A DNA stretch of 64,000 bases from Planctomycetota bacterium (lineage in GTDB: Bacteria > Planctomycetota > UBA1135). The notes under the pieces are model-generated. The model did no database searches and was not told the DNA's origin. It saw only the letters and a list, made by a program, of their open reading frames with translations. Positions 52,537 through 62,596 of the stretch are shown here, piece by piece; positions within the stretch are counted from its first letter, which is position 1; each line of letters opens with the position of its first letter. The stretch lies in the NCBI GenBank assembly GCA_030748415.1, contig JASMMA010000012.1, positions 1 to 64,000 of the forward strand, read 5' to 3'. The translations under genes and the position numbers were made by a program.

Positions 52537-54072
52537 ATGCTGACAATCTCCCTTGGCGAAAACCTCACCGCTTCCGATGTCTGGGCTGCTGCTCGTGGCG
52601 AAAAAGTAAAACTTCAGTTTGGGCGTGCTGCCCAAGCCCGCGTTCGTGAATCGCGCAGAGAAATCGAAAAAATCCTAGAAGCAGGGAAGCCGGTATATGG
52701 AGTCAATACAGGGTTCGGGCTTCTTGCTTCTGAGAGTATTGGGCCGAAGGATCTTTCAACCCTTCAGAAAAACCTCCTTCTTTCGCACGCCGTAGGTTCC
52801 GGGTCCGATATGCCATACATTGAAAAGCGGTTGGCGCTTCTCTTGCGATTGCATTCCCTGTGCAAAGGCAATTCCGGTGTTCGGCCAAGTTTGATTCGGT
52901 GGTTTATGCGGCTTTTTGAGTTAGGTTGGCTACCCCGAATCCCTGAACAAGGAAGTGTCGGAGCATGTGGTGATTTAGCTCCGCTTGCACACCTTGCCTT
53001 GCCGGTGATTGGAGCTGGGGAAATTGTTACTGAGAACGGGGGAATCTTGAAATCCAAACGAGCCCTCAAAAAGGTGGGAATTGAACCGATGGAACTTGCC
53101 GCAAAAGAGGGCCTCGCCCTGATTAATGGCGTTCAGATCAGCAATGCTGTTGGGCTTTGCGCATTGGCCAGGATTCGAAATATTTCTAAAACAGCGGACA
53201 TCATTGGCTCTCTTTCTGTTGAAGCCCTAATGGGAAGCCACGCGCCTTTTGCATCTAGGGTGACGCGGGTTCGAGCTCATTCGGGTGCTCGCAGAACAGC
53301 AAACAACCTTCGCTTTCTATTGCGGGGGTCTGAAGTTGTTCGTTTGCATAAGGATTGTGGAAGAGTGCAAGACCCATACTCCTTCCGGTGCATGCCCCAA
53401 GTTCACGGTGCGGCTAAAGATGCCCTTGCTTATGCAGAGAGTGCTTTGCTTACTGAGGCAAACTCTGCAACTGACAACCCACTAGTTTTCCCTGGGCGCG
53501 GCACTGTTTCAGCGGGCAACTTCCATGGGCAACCGATTGCGCTTCCGTTGGACTTTGTTGCAAATGCACTTTGTACTTGGGGAAATATGTCGGAGCGCCG
53601 TACCGCTACTTTGATTAATCCGGCAATGAACCATGAGCTCCCACCTTTCTTGAGTTTCAAGCCAGGGATTAATTCGGGCCTCATGATGCCTCAAGTAGCA
53701 GCAGCAGCGCTTTGTTCTGAAAATAAAGTATTGGCCCATCCCGCAAGCGCGGACACAATTCCAACAAGCGCGGATCAGGAGGACCATGTTTCTATGGCCA
53801 ATCATGCGGCAAGGAAATTACGCCAAGCCGTTGAAAATACGGAACGCATACTCGCAATAGAATTCTATTGCGCCGCACAAGCTCGAGAGTTTCATCGTGG
53901 AACCATCGCCGGCGCTGGCGCTCAAGCTGCCCATGAATTGTTGCGCAAGCATTTGCCGCGGCTGAAGAACGACCGCTACATGGCTCCAGAGCTGGACAAG
54001 GTTCATGAGTTGATTCGTTCTGGCGCTGTTGCTCGAGCTGGTGAAGAAGTTACGGGCAAACTGAAGACCTAA
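52537..54072 (+). CDS. hutH: Histidine ammonia-lyase with a Cys-containing MIO triad
   Basis: It converts L-histidine to urocanate and ammonia, first step of histidine use. The 511-aa protein matches HAL throughout: YGVNTGFGLLASES (about residue 48), SLRC-like QDPYSFRCMPQVHGAA, SAGNFHGQPIALPLDF, PGINSGLMMPQVAAAALCSEN and PTSADQEDHVSM. The triad that cyclises to the MIO cofactor is normally Ala-Ser-Gly; here GSVGACGDLAPLAH has Cys144 (TGT, 52966-52968). The known S143C mutant of Pseudomonas putida HAL is matured to active enzyme, so function is plausible. hutU lies 4.6 kb downstream on the same strand. Confidence 0.92.
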   Translation: MLTISLGENLTASDVWAAARGEKVKLQFGRAAQARVRESRREIEKILEAGKPVYGVNTGFGLLASESIGPKDLSTLQKNLLLSHAVGSGSDMPYIEKRLALLLRLHSLCKGNSGVRPSLIRWFMRLFELGWLPRIPEQGSVGACGDLAPLAHLALPVIGAGEIVTENGGILKSKRALKKVGIEPMELAAKEGLALINGVQISNAVGLCALARIRNISKTADIIGSLSVEALMGSHAPFASRVTRVRAHSGARRTANNLRFLLRGSEVVRLHKDCGRVQDPYSFRCMPQVHGAAKDALAYAESALLTEANSATDNPLVFPGRGTVSAGNFHGQPIALPLDFVANALCTWGNMSERRTATLINPAMNHELPPFLSFKPGINSGLMMPQVAAAALCSENKVLAHPASADTIPTSADQEDHVSMANHAARKLRQAVENTERILAIEFYCAAQAREFHRGTIAGAGAQAAHELLRKHLPRLKNDRYMAPELDKVHELIRSGAVARAGEEVTGKLKT

Positions 54073-54141
54073 TCTTGGGAGTGCGCTTTGCCCGAATAGG
54101 ATTCCCTGAAGAATTGTGGGAACGAAGTTCGTTTTGTGGCG

Positions 54142-54147
54142 TAGGAT
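54142..54147 (+). promoter_or_regulatory. TANNNT -10 hexamer upstream of the metallopeptidase gene at 54154
   Basis: TAGGAT ends 6 nt before the ATG at 54154; no SD. Confidence 0.4.
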
Positions 54148-54153
54148 GGGTAC

Positions 54154-55971
54154 ATGCTGTTAGCCCTCATTCCCCTCATCTTTGCGCAGCAGGGCCCCGC
54201 CCAGCTGCAACTCCCTTCTACGAAAGAGTTTCCAACCAATCGCCTTGAGCGCTTCGAGGCCATTGGTCAAGAATTCCTTCACGCAGAAGGTCTTCGTGGC
54301 ACACTTCGTCTGGATCGCGACCTTGGTTGGTCTCAAACTGCGGACCGGGTAACTTTTGACCGCCTTGTTCTCGGGCACCCAGTTTTGAACGAAACCGTTA
54401 AGGTCGTTCTTTTTCGAGATGGTTCAGCAATCGTGGAAGGCCAGGCTCAAAACTTGACCAACGCTCAAATGCCGAACTCACTCATGGGCCGTGGCGCCGC
54501 CGAAGCCACCGCGGTTTTGGCTCAGCCCGCAGAGGAAAACCACTTTATCCAAGAGAGCAACCTTGCTTGGTTTGGGCAGGACCTTGTTTGGGACATTCGC
54601 ACCAAGGTTATTGGTGATGGAACTTGGCATGTGGACACTCGCGTAAACGCCGAGACAGGTGAAGTTTTGGAAATCCGTGATTTGCGCATTCGCCGGAATG
54701 GCGGTCGCGCGGATGGCAGTGGGGATGTTTTTGACCCCAACCCAGTTCAGACATCGGGTAACCACAACCTAAAAGACTCAAACGACAGCAACTCCGCTGT
54801 CCCTTCTTCTGAATACTTCACAGTTGTCTTGAAGGATCTTGATGGAACTGGTTATTTGACCGGTCCTTGGTGTTCTACTTCCCCAACATCGGGTCGGGTA
54901 AAAGAAACATCTTTGCAATTTCATTACCAACGCAAGGCAGATGGTTTTGAAGAAGTGATGTGTTACTACCATGTTGATATGTTTCAGCGTTACCTTCAGT
55001 CGATTGGGCTAAATAATGCCAATCGCCGGCAGCAAAAATTCGATGTGAATGGAACAAGTCAAGACAACTCATGGTACGACATGGGAAGTCGGATTATTAC
55101 TGTTGGCTCTGGTGGTGTGGATGATGGCGAAGATGCCGACATTATTGTTCACGAATACGGCCACGCATTGCATGACGATGTCCAAGGCGGAATTGGCAAT
55201 GGCCAGAACGGCGCCATGTCTGAAGCCTATGGCGATTATTTCGCTGCGAGCTTTTACGACGACGCATTGGTTGGTGAGTGGGACGCGGTTTCTTACACCG
55301 GTGGCTCGCTTCACTACTTGCGCCGCGTTGATGGTGAAAAGCATTACCCCAATGACTTAAACGGCTGGGTGCATGACGATGGCGAAATTTGGTCTGCCAT
55401 GCTTTGGGATATGCGAATGGGTTTGGGTCGAGAGATTGCTGACAACATTATTGTTGAAGCGATGAGTCTTCAGTCGAATGGAACCAATATGCCCTCTGGG
55501 GGCAACTGGTTGTTAACGGTTGATCAACAACTCTATAACGGCGCTTGGACCCCTTACATTGAATGGGCTTTGCATAAACGCGGAATTAAAACCTTGGGTT
55601 CAGGTGACATTACTTTGATGCCATCGGATTCATCTCCGACTCCAAATAAGACAGTTACATTTACCTTAAATGCTGGCAACCATGGTGGCCAGTCCTACGC
55701 GACCCTTGTCTCTCTTCAGCCGGGCCTCCGCCACCTTGGCAATCCTTACAACGTGGACATTCATGTTGGATTGGATTTGCTCTGGGTCCCCGCGACCATT
55801 CCTGGCATGAGCGGGACATTGAACGGGTCTGGGCAAGCGACTTTCTCATTGAGTTTGCCAGCTTCGGTCCAAATCGCAGTTCCTGTTGTTTTCCAGTCCG
55901 CGGTACTCTCAGGTGCAACAAACATTTTGGGGCTTTCTAGGCCCTGCGCTGTTCGCGGCGGGCCTTACTAG
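54154..55971 (+). CDS. Secreted zinc metallopeptidase (M36/M4-like) with a C-terminal beta domain
   Basis: A 605-aa exported protease. A short signal peptide (MLLALIPLIFAQQ) is followed by a propeptide region of FTP/PepSY type (about 30-190, including WHVDTRVNAETGEVLEIRD). The catalytic zinc site is HEYGH (residues 333-337) with the third ligand in SEAYGDYF (Glu357), as in M36/M4 enzymes. From about residue 505 on, a beta-rich tail (GDITLMPSDSSPTPNKTVTFTL and later) resembles C-terminal domains of exported planctomycete proteins and may serve in secretion or anchoring. It sits between hutH and the M16 gene. Confidence 0.82.
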   Translation: MLLALIPLIFAQQGPAQLQLPSTKEFPTNRLERFEAIGQEFLHAEGLRGTLRLDRDLGWSQTADRVTFDRLVLGHPVLNETVKVVLFRDGSAIVEGQAQNLTNAQMPNSLMGRGAAEATAVLAQPAEENHFIQESNLAWFGQDLVWDIRTKVIGDGTWHVDTRVNAETGEVLEIRDLRIRRNGGRADGSGDVFDPNPVQTSGNHNLKDSNDSNSAVPSSEYFTVVLKDLDGTGYLTGPWCSTSPTSGRVKETSLQFHYQRKADGFEEVMCYYHVDMFQRYLQSIGLNNANRRQQKFDVNGTSQDNSWYDMGSRIITVGSGGVDDGEDADIIVHEYGHALHDDVQGGIGNGQNGAMSEAYGDYFAASFYDDALVGEWDAVSYTGGSLHYLRRVDGEKHYPNDLNGWVHDDGEIWSAMLWDMRMGLGREIADNIIVEAMSLQSNGTNMPSGGNWLLTVDQQLYNGAWTPYIEWALHKRGIKTLGSGDITLMPSDSSPTPNKTVTFTLNAGNHGGQSYATLVSLQPGLRHLGNPYNVDIHVGLDLLWVPATIPGMSGTLNGSGQATFSLSLPASVQIAVPVVFQSAVLSGATNILGLSRPCAVRGGPY

Positions 55972-56081
55972 TTTGGCCCGACGGCCGAAACACTCAACGG
56001 GACGCATTTGTTATTGGTTCCGGAGTATCCTTTTATTCCCGGCAGTTTTACCCTTTCGATTCTAATCTAGAGGAGCGGGGG

Positions 56082-56087
56082 TAAAAT
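56082..56087 (+). promoter_or_regulatory. TANNNT -10 hexamer, leaderless start of the M16-type gene
   Basis: TAAAAT ends 7 nt before the ATG at 56095. A GAGGAG further upstream (56070-56075) is too far from the start to act as an SD. Confidence 0.45.
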
Positions 56088-56094
56088 CTGCGGC

Positions 56095-58590
56095 ATGAAA
56101 CGCGGAATCCCCATCCTCCTCCTGCTTTCGTGTGCTTCGCCTGCTGTTATTGGTGGCTCGGCTGAATTGCCCGACTTGATAATCGGTGACCATGTTTTTG
56201 AGCGGCGCCAGCTAACAAATGGACTCCGAGCGCTTGCAATCCAAGATTCTGGTGACACAACAACCGTTTTTATGGCGATATCCGCTGGGACGCGGAACGA
56301 GACTCCTGAAACAACAGGGCTAGCTCATTTAACCGAACACGCCATGTTTGCAGGAACGCCCACAACGGGAACGGACCTGCATGAAAAGACCATTGTGGAT
56401 TGGGGGGGTGAGTCGAACGCCTTTACTCGGGATGACTACACCATGTACTACGACCACAACTTTCCTCCAGAGAAGTTGAGTATTGTTTTGGACATGGAAG
56501 CTGACCGCCTTCGAAATTTATCATTAGATGAAAAACCAACTTTGCACGAGCGATGGAGATTGAAAGTTGAAGAGGAGCATTCCTATCAAGCTTCCGAAGG
56601 TCGAGCCCAAGAGTTAGAAAATGCTGTTTATCGAACGCATCCTTATCGTCATGGCCTGCGCGACGCCAAAGGACATACAAAAGCAATAGATCTTCCTGTT
56701 TCTGAGATACGCAAATTTTATGACCGGCACTACCAGCCCAACCGCGTGGCGATTGTTGTTGTAGGCCCCCACAATCCGCAATCCGCCTTGGATGCGGTTG
56801 AGTCGGCGTTTTCTTCGATTCCTCGAGGAGAAGCTGCTCCGCAGTATTTAGAACCCAAAGTCCTTTCCCCCCGAAGCGAGCGCCTTGAGTCGGAACTGCC
56901 AAGAGACCGCAATCTTCGTGTTTGGATTACACCTCCAATGGGATCAGCGCAACGCCCTGCTTTGGATGTTCTTGCCTCGATGTTGGGGCGTGAAGAATTG
57001 CCTTCTGGTGTTCCATTGTCTGTTGGATTGGGTGGCAGGGTTGGACAAGATATGTTCTCCTTTTCTTGGTCCAGCGATGAAGCATCTTCAGCCCAAACTG
57101 AAGAAGAAGTCCGAGCCTTGGTGGCTTCCTATCGCAATCAAACTGCAAACACGGATTGCTTTTCCGAGGTTAAAGAGTTGTTGCGGACTTCCTATTTGAA
57201 CGAACCGCTTCGTGCGCGCCCGTATTTTGCTTTAGCTGGAACAGTCGCTTGGCACGAATCCTATGGATTGGGAAATTTAATTGCAGACTACGCCAATGCT
57301 GTGGACCAAGTTACGCCAAGCGATGTGTGGGAAAGCGCCAAGAGTGTGCTGTCCGATGAGCGATGCATCTCAGTCGTTTTCGCAGGAACCGGTGAAGCCT
57401 TTGCCCCACTTCCGAATGACCCGCAAGGCCTCCGATCCGCTGCCGCCGAAGCTCAAGAAACTGGGGACATTGACCGCGCCCTGGAAGCATATGGGAGGTT
57501 ACTTGAGGTCATGCCGGACAAGATGAACACGGTCATTAATTACGCCGAGCGCGGAATGTTGTTGATGGAAGTGAAGAATTTTGATGCCGCAATTGCCGAC
57601 TTCGAAGCCGCTTTGGAGGTCATTGACTACCCGGCAGTTCGAGAACTTTTGGAAGAAGCTCATGCACGAAAAGGAAGGGCCATGCGTGGGGAGTTTGAAG
57701 AGGTGGAATCTGTTGGTCTCCAGGAAATAGTGGATTCAACGATGGATGAACTAGAGGAGTGGCGCGGTTTGTCTTTCACGGGGTCTGTTGTTCCTGAGTT
57801 TGTGGACGTGTCCGACTCCCCCGATGAAAAACTAGGTGGCTGGTATGAACCAGACACAAAGCGGCTTGTTGTTGTTACTGGAAAAGACGACAGTGGTGCC
57901 AACTTCACGCGCGGCGCACAATTACATGAAATCTTTCACGCTCTCCAAGACCAAACTTGGGATTTGACTGCGTTGGATTCAACTTGTGAAACAACCGATC
58001 AAATTCGAGCCCTTCAGGGTTTGATTGAAGGGGAAGCCATGCTTGCAGTATCCGATTTGATGAACTACGACTTTGCTCAACACTCCCAGATTCCGGAAAC
58101 CGGAGAAATTGACCGGGCAAAGTTTGAAAAGTTGTTCAACTATGGGGTTGGGTTGAGCTTTGTGAAGAACCACCGCGAAGAGGGTGGCTGGTCCGCCATC
58201 GATGAAATCTGGAGGAACATTCCTCAAAGTACATCGGAGCTATATCACCCGCACCGCTACCCATCCTTTTACTCCGACTCCATGATGTTTGAACCCGAAG
58301 GGGAAATCTTGGAGGTTGATTGCCTCGGCGAATTCGAATTGCGTTGGCTCTTAGTACAAGACGAGCGAACGCGACACTTTGCAGACCCACTAGGCAATGC
58401 CCTTTTAGGCGATGCCTGGTTCAAAGTCACACCTCCTGGCGCGGACCACCAACACGAAGTCTGGGCGCTCCGTTTTTCAGATTCGGAAATGGCAAAACTT
58501 TTTGCCGGCGCAAAGGTGGCACTTGAGCGCGAATCTTGGACCGTCAATCAGCAAGGTCCCTCCGTGGTTCTCACCCGCGAAGCGCAGTAG
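56095..58590 (+). CDS. Exported M16 peptidase domain fused to TPRs and an HExxH domain
   Basis: An 831-aa protein. Residues 1-21 look like a lipoprotein or signal peptide ([11 protein letters not shown]; a lipobox-like LLSC). The M16 zinc site is HLTEH (78-82, HxxEH inverted motif) in [15 protein letters not shown], followed by [12 protein letters not shown] and [15 protein letters not shown]-like repeats occupy about 440-530 ([33 protein letters not shown]). A second possible metal site, HEIFH (611-615), begins [14 protein letters not shown], with Glu645 or Glu647 in LIEGEAM as a possible third ligand. Neither half could be matched to a described fusion from memory. The order hutH-M36-this-hutU suggests peptide catabolism. 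Confidence 0.8.
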   Translation: MKRGIPILLLLSCASPAVIGGSAELPDLIIGDHVFERRQLTNGLRALAIQDSGDTTTVFMAISAGTRNETPETTGLAHLTEHAMFAGTPTTGTDLHEKTIVDWGGESNAFTRDDYTMYYDHNFPPEKLSIVLDMEADRLRNLSLDEKPTLHERWRLKVEEEHSYQASEGRAQELENAVYRTHPYRHGLRDAKGHTKAIDLPVSEIRKFYDRHYQPNRVAIVVVGPHNPQSALDAVESAFSSIPRGEAAPQYLEPKVLSPRSERLESELPRDRNLRVWITPPMGSAQRPALDVLASMLGREELPSGVPLSVGLGGRVGQDMFSFSWSSDEASSAQTEEEVRALVASYRNQTANTDCFSEVKELLRTSYLNEPLRARPYFALAGTVAWHESYGLGNLIADYANAVDQVTPSDVWESAKSVLSDERCISVVFAGTGEAFAPLPNDPQGLRSAAAEAQETGDIDRALEAYGRLLEVMPDKMNTVINYAERGMLLMEVKNFDAAIADFEAALEVIDYPAVRELLEEAHARKGRAMRGEFEEVESVGLQEIVDSTMDELEEWRGLSFTGSVVPEFVDVSDSPDEKLGGWYEPDTKRLVVVTGKDDSGANFTRGAQLHEIFHALQDQTWDLTALDSTCETTDQIRALQGLIEGEAMLAVSDLMNYDFAQHSQIPETGEIDRAKFEKLFNYGVGLSFVKNHREEGGWSAIDEIWRNIPQSTSELYHPHRYPSFYSDSMMFEPEGEILEVDCLGEFELRWLLVQDERTRHFADPLGNALLGDAWFKVTPPGADHQHEVWALRFSDSEMAKLFAGAKVALERESWTVNQQGPSVVLTREAQ

Positions 58591-58654
58591 GTTCACCTCC
58601 AAAGCCGCAGGCCTACTCTACCCCAAGGCCCAAACAGTCCTCATTGAAAGAGGC

Positions 58655-58660
58655 TAAAAT
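58655..58660 (+). promoter_or_regulatory. TANNNT -10 hexamer, leaderless start of hutU
   Basis: TAAAAT ends 7 nt before the hutU ATG; the intervening CCACCCC has no SD. Confidence 0.45.
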
Positions 58661-58667
58661 CCACCCC

Positions 58668-60344
58668 ATGGCCTCAACACTCACCACCGAGCGAATAGTT
58701 CTTACCCCCGGGCCGCAGCCTTCCCTCACTGGAACGAATCTCCATTGCAAAGATTGGCAGGCTGAGGCCGCTTTGAGGATGTTTTTGAACAATCTTCACG
58801 CCGATGTGGCCGAGCGCCCTGAAGATTTGGTGGTTTATGGGGGTACCGGCCAAGCCGCTCGTAATTGGGAGGCCGCACAAAAAATTGTGGACACGCTTCA
58901 GCGGCTTGAGCCCGATGAAACCATGTTGGTGCAGAGCGGTAAGCCCGTCGCGGTTTTTCGGACTCATGCTCATGCCCCAAAAGTGTTAATTGCCAATTCA
59001 AACCTTGTGGGCAAGTGGGCAAACTGGGACCACTTCCGTGAACTCGCAGACAAGGGCTTGATGATGTATGGCCAGATGACCGCGGGTTCTTGGATTTACA
59101 TCGGCACCCAAGGAATCCTCCAAGGAACTTATGAAACCCTCGCTGCCGTTGCCCAAAACCACGGCGGCACGCTCAAGAACACACTCACCGTTACAGCTGG
59201 CCTTGGCGGTATGGGCGGCGCTCAGCCTTTGGCTGTGACCATGAACGAGGGCACCTGTCTGATTTGTGATGTTGAGCAGGCCCGCATCGACTTTCGCCTG
59301 CGCACGAAGTACTTGGATGAATACGCGCCCGATTTGGACACTGCAATCACTCGTGCGATTTCTGCCAAAGAACAAGGTGAAGCGGTGAGCATTGGGGTGT
59401 GCTGTAACGCCACCGAACTTTTGCAAACCTTGGTAGACCGCGACCTCACGCCAGAGGTTCTGACCGATCAAACCAGCGCCCACGATCCGCTTAACGGCTA
59501 CGTGCCTGACGGGATGACGTATGAGGAGGCCTTGACGTTACGGAAAAATAATTCAGCGGAATACCAGAAGCATTCTTTCGCAACGATGGGCCGCCATGTG
59601 GAACTTATGCTCGAGCTCCAGCGACGCGGTGCGGAGACATTCGACTATGGCAACAACATTCGCGCTTTCGCTCAAGAAGAAGCCGGCGTTGAAAATGCTT
59701 TTGATTTCCCGGGTTTCGTACCCGCTTATATTCGCCCGCTCTTTTGCGAGGGCCAAGGTCCTTTCCGTTGGGCCGCTCTTAGTGGCGACCCGGAAGATAT
59801 TCGCAAAACGGACGAGGCGATTCTTCGGCTCTTCCCTGAAAAGGAAAGTTTGTGTCGTTGGATCCGTATGGCCGGTGAACGGATCGCATTCCAAGGACTG
59901 CCCAGCCGCATTTGCTGGCTTGGTTATGGTGAACGCCATGTTGCGGGTCTTGAGTTCAACCGCATGGTGCGCGATGGCGAGTTGAGTGCGCCGATTGTGT
60001 TGGGTCGTGACCATTTGGATTGTGGGTCGGTTGCAAGTCCCAATCGCGAAACAGAGGCGATGAAAGATGGCACCGATGCCGTTGCCGACTGGCCTCTTCT
60101 TAATGGCATGCTTGCCGTTGCCTCGGGTGCATCTTGGGTGAGCATGCACCATGGCGGGGGAGTGGGTATTGGTTACAGTCAGCATTCGGGCCAGGTTTGC
60201 CTCTGCGATGGAACTCCCGAAGCCGACACCCGCCTCGAAGCGGTCCTCACCAACGACCCCGGCATCGGTGTAGTCCGCCATGTTGACGCCGGCTACCCCG
60301 AAGCCACCCAAGCCATGCACGCCCGCGGCGTGGATGTGCCGTGA
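58668..60344 (+). CDS. hutU: Urocanate hydratase
   Basis: It hydrates urocanate to imidazolonepropionate, step two of histidine degradation, using tightly bound NAD. The 558-aa length is exact for the family. The NAD-binding and active-site motifs are visible: [36 protein letters not shown]-like [46 protein letters not shown] (the Cys region), [18 protein letters not shown] and [17 protein letters not shown]. The ATG at 58668 gives the standard N-terminus; the longer in-frame start lies inside the previous gene. hutI, hutF and hutG are absent from this window. Confidence 0.97.
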   Translation: MASTLTTERIVLTPGPQPSLTGTNLHCKDWQAEAALRMFLNNLHADVAERPEDLVVYGGTGQAARNWEAAQKIVDTLQRLEPDETMLVQSGKPVAVFRTHAHAPKVLIANSNLVGKWANWDHFRELADKGLMMYGQMTAGSWIYIGTQGILQGTYETLAAVAQNHGGTLKNTLTVTAGLGGMGGAQPLAVTMNEGTCLICDVEQARIDFRLRTKYLDEYAPDLDTAITRAISAKEQGEAVSIGVCCNATELLQTLVDRDLTPEVLTDQTSAHDPLNGYVPDGMTYEEALTLRKNNSAEYQKHSFATMGRHVELMLELQRRGAETFDYGNNIRAFAQEEAGVENAFDFPGFVPAYIRPLFCEGQGPFRWAALSGDPEDIRKTDEAILRLFPEKESLCRWIRMAGERIAFQGLPSRICWLGYGERHVAGLEFNRMVRDGELSAPIVLGRDHLDCGSVASPNRETEAMKDGTDAVADWPLLNGMLAVASGASWVSMHHGGGVGIGYSQHSGQVCLCDGTPEADTRLEAVLTNDPGIGVVRHVDAGYPEATQAMHARGVDVP

Positions 60345-60531
60345 GCCTCATCCCGCGGTAGTCCCACAGAATCATTCCCACCCGCCAGCGCATCGGCCTC
60401 ATGCTCTCAAGCGTTGCCCAGCCGGGAGTTGTTCAATTGGAGCTTTACCAACCCAAAAGACCTCAAATGGGCGAAAAGTGTTAGGGAATGGCAAAATAGT
60501 GCGCAAATTAGGCGGATTTGGAAAAAAGAAC

Positions 60532-60559
60532 TAGACAAGTAGCCATGGCGAGTTATAGT
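60532..60559 (+). promoter_or_regulatory. Promoter of the MerR-like gene, leaderless
   Basis: TAGACA (60532-60537), a 16-bp spacer and TATAGT (60554-60559); the ATG at 60567 is 7 nt beyond, at the expected transcription start. Confidence 0.5.
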
Positions 60560-60566
60560 AGGGGGC

Positions 60567-61271
60567 ATGGGAACACCCTCTGGATACTCATTACGCGAAT
60601 TGGCAGGCCTCAGCGGCTTTCGCCAGCGCAGCATCCGTAATTACATCCAGCAGGGGCTCATTCCGGGGGCAAACGGCAAGGGTCGAGGGGCGGTCTATCC
60701 CAACGAGTGCCTTGACGGATTGCTGTTTCTTCAAACCGTGCGCCGAAAGGTGAACCTGGGCCTGGATCAAGAGCGACGCTTGCTCATGCAGCTTCCGCCA
60801 GAGCAAATCCGAGCCATCGGGCTGGGCGAGGAAGCCCTCGATATTGCCGCCGTCGAAGAAGAATCGACCCAATTTAGGATGGAGGCCCCCGTCCACGAGA
60901 GTCCTCTTCGCGCTTCCATGACTGCACCAAGTGAGGCACCAAGTGAGGCCCCAAGTAAGGCCCCAAGTAAGGCCCTGAGCGGAAACGATGCGCTCGATTT
61001 CATTCGCAAACTAAAGAATCAAAATCAGACTGGACCGTACACCCACAAGATTCCCACGCATGCCACTTCGCGAATCGAACGCGCAGCCGTGGAACTTGAA
61101 AAGAATCTTCCTCACCGCAACCCCGGGCGGAAAGCGCGCAGTGAGCACTGGGCCACCATTTCAGTAACCCCAGACATCGAACTTCGTGCTCGAGGTATGG
61201 ACGGCGACGATCTCGCCTCCCTCGAGCGAATCGCAGACATTCTGCGTAATCTAATTTCAAAAAATCAGTAG
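60567..61271 (+). CDS. MerR-type DNA-binding protein with tandem-repeat linker
   Basis: A 234-aa protein with an N-terminal MerR winged helix (YSLRELAGLSGFRQRSIRNYIQQGLIP, about residues 7-33; span). The region around 50-70 has a helical MerR-like extension (LLFLQTVRRKVNLGLDQE). A linker has an APSE/APSK repeat (about 119-134). The C-terminal part from about 140 to 234 is not a recognised effector domain and contains ERAAVELEKNLPHRN and ATISVTPDIELRARGMDG. It is co-directional with, and 17 nt before, the VWA gene. Confidence 0.82.
   Translation: MGTPSGYSLRELAGLSGFRQRSIRNYIQQGLIPGANGKGRGAVYPNECLDGLLFLQTVRRKVNLGLDQERRLLMQLPPEQIRAIGLGEEALDIAAVEEESTQFRMEAPVHESPLRASMTAPSEAPSEAPSKAPSKALSGNDALDFIRKLKNQNQTGPYTHKIPTHATSRIERAAVELEKNLPHRNPGRKARSEHWATISVTPDIELRARGMDGDDLASLERIADILRNLISKNQ
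60924..60971 (+). repeat. Tandem 12-bp repeat, four copies, in the MerR-like gene
   Basis: Four in-frame copies (60924, 60936, 60948, 60960) fall into two types, GCACCAAGTGAG twice and GCCCCAAGTAAG twice, encoding APSE or APSK. The repeat can expand or shrink without breaking the frame. Confidence 0.9.
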
Positions 61272-61277
61272 AAAAAC

Positions 61278-61282
61278 AGGAG
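61278..61282 (+). promoter_or_regulatory. Shine-Dalgarno of the VWA gene
   Basis: AGGAG lies 6 nt before the ATG at 61289, as expected for a gene translated inside an operon rather than from a leaderless end. Confidence 0.7.
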
Positions 61283-61288
61283 AAAACC

Positions 61289-62596
61289 ATGCAACCATTA
61301 CCTAATCGAATTCAACCCAGCTTCACTTTAAAACAAGATAGAAAACTCATTTGGCACCAAGGCGACTCAGTGCGCCACATGGTGGTGGAAGTGCAGGCTC
61401 CACCTGCCCTGGCCACCGACCGCGAGAAGGAGCGACTCCCCTTAAACCTGGCAATCGTGGTGGACCGTTCCGGTTCCATGTCGGGTCCCCCTCTTGAAAA
61501 TGCAAAAAGCGCAACTTGCCAAGTGGTTGATCAACTTTCCGAGGGCGACACGCTTTCAGTCGTTGCATTTGATAGCAGAGTTATGACGGTTGTAGATGGC
61601 GGAATAATCTCCAACACATCCCGCGAATCCATCAAGAGCCGCATCATGGGTTTAGAGCCGGGAGGTTGTACCGATCTCGCCGCCGGATGGCTGCAAGGTG
61701 CAGAGTGTGTTGCTCAACACATTTGCCCAGAAAGTCGGAACCAAGTCATGGTGCTATCCGATGGCCATGCGAATCAGGGGGTCATCGACCCGGCGATTCT
61801 GGCGGAGCAAGCAAGTGGCTTACGGAATCGAGGAATCATTACAAGCTGTGTGGGTATTGGCGACGAATACTCCGTGGATCAAATCCAAGCGCTTGCTCGC
61901 CACGGCGGCGGGCGCCTGCACGACGCGGAGCACCCACACGAAATCGCTGAAGTCATGATGGGGGACTTGAGCGAAGCTATGGAGAGCGTGCTTGACCAGG
62001 TGGTTTTTGAGTTGGACCTTCCTGCTGGTGTTCAAGCAGAATGCTTGAGCGATTACCCTTCAGAGAACAACACTTTCACGATGGGTTCCTTTTTGGCAAA
62101 TGCCAAGCGCAAAGCCATTTTCCGTTTACGGTTTAACGCAGGCGAGCCAGGTCACGAATTGCCAGTCCGAGCTTCCTTGAGTGGTGTCTTTGCGGACACC
62201 GGCGGCCCATTTCGCGTTCCTTCGCAAGATGTGTCCTACACTCATGCCCTAGGCCGCGACAACAATGCGCAAACTCGCAACGACCAAGTTGCTGAAGCGG
62301 TTGCGGCTGTCTGGCATGCGCAAATCGTTCAGCGAGCGACTTCCATGAACCGTGATGTGGATTACCGAGGTGCTTCGCGATATGTGAAGAAAGAACTGCG
62401 CTACTTCAAGAGGTACATTGCCAATTTGCCAAAGGCGGAACAGTGGCTGGACAACCTAAGCCGCTTTCTTGAAGTCGTTGTGGACCACATGCCGGAGCGG
62501 ATTCGCAAAGAAATCCATATCGGTGCCAGCAAGGCGATGTACGCGGAAGCTGATCACCGCCAAGCCAAACGCGCCGCTTGGTTGGACCAGTACTAA
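61289..62596 (+). CDS. VWA-domain protein (MIDAS-containing)
   Basis: A 435-aa protein with no signal peptide, so probably cytoplasmic. A VIT-like or beta region (1-45) is followed by the VWA domain (about 50-230): NLAIVVDRSGSMSG is the MIDAS DxSxS, GGCTDLAAGW supplies the Thr and Asp ligands, and VMVLSDGHANQG is a later metal-site segment. A beta-rich C-terminal region (about 230-330) and a helical tail (about 340-435) follow. It binds metal and probably protein partners. It forms a pair with the MerR-like regulator. Confidence 0.85.
   Translation: MQPLPNRIQPSFTLKQDRKLIWHQGDSVRHMVVEVQAPPALATDREKERLPLNLAIVVDRSGSMSGPPLENAKSATCQVVDQLSEGDTLSVVAFDSRVMTVVDGGIISNTSRESIKSRIMGLEPGGCTDLAAGWLQGAECVAQHICPESRNQVMVLSDGHANQGVIDPAILAEQASGLRNRGIITSCVGIGDEYSVDQIQALARHGGGRLHDAEHPHEIAEVMMGDLSEAMESVLDQVVFELDLPAGVQAECLSDYPSENNTFTMGSFLANAKRKAIFRLRFNAGEPGHELPVRASLSGVFADTGGPFRVPSQDVSYTHALGRDNNAQTRNDQVAEAVAAVWHAQIVQRATSMNRDVDYRGASRYVKKELRYFKRYIANLPKAEQWLDNLSRFLEVVVDHMPERIRKEIHIGASKAMYAEADHRQAKRAAWLDQY

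Noticed and set aside
52537-54072. Phenylalanine or tyrosine ammonia-lyase instead of histidine ammonia-lyase
   Set aside because: The length and motifs around residues 48 and 415 match HAL, and hutU is close by on the same strand.
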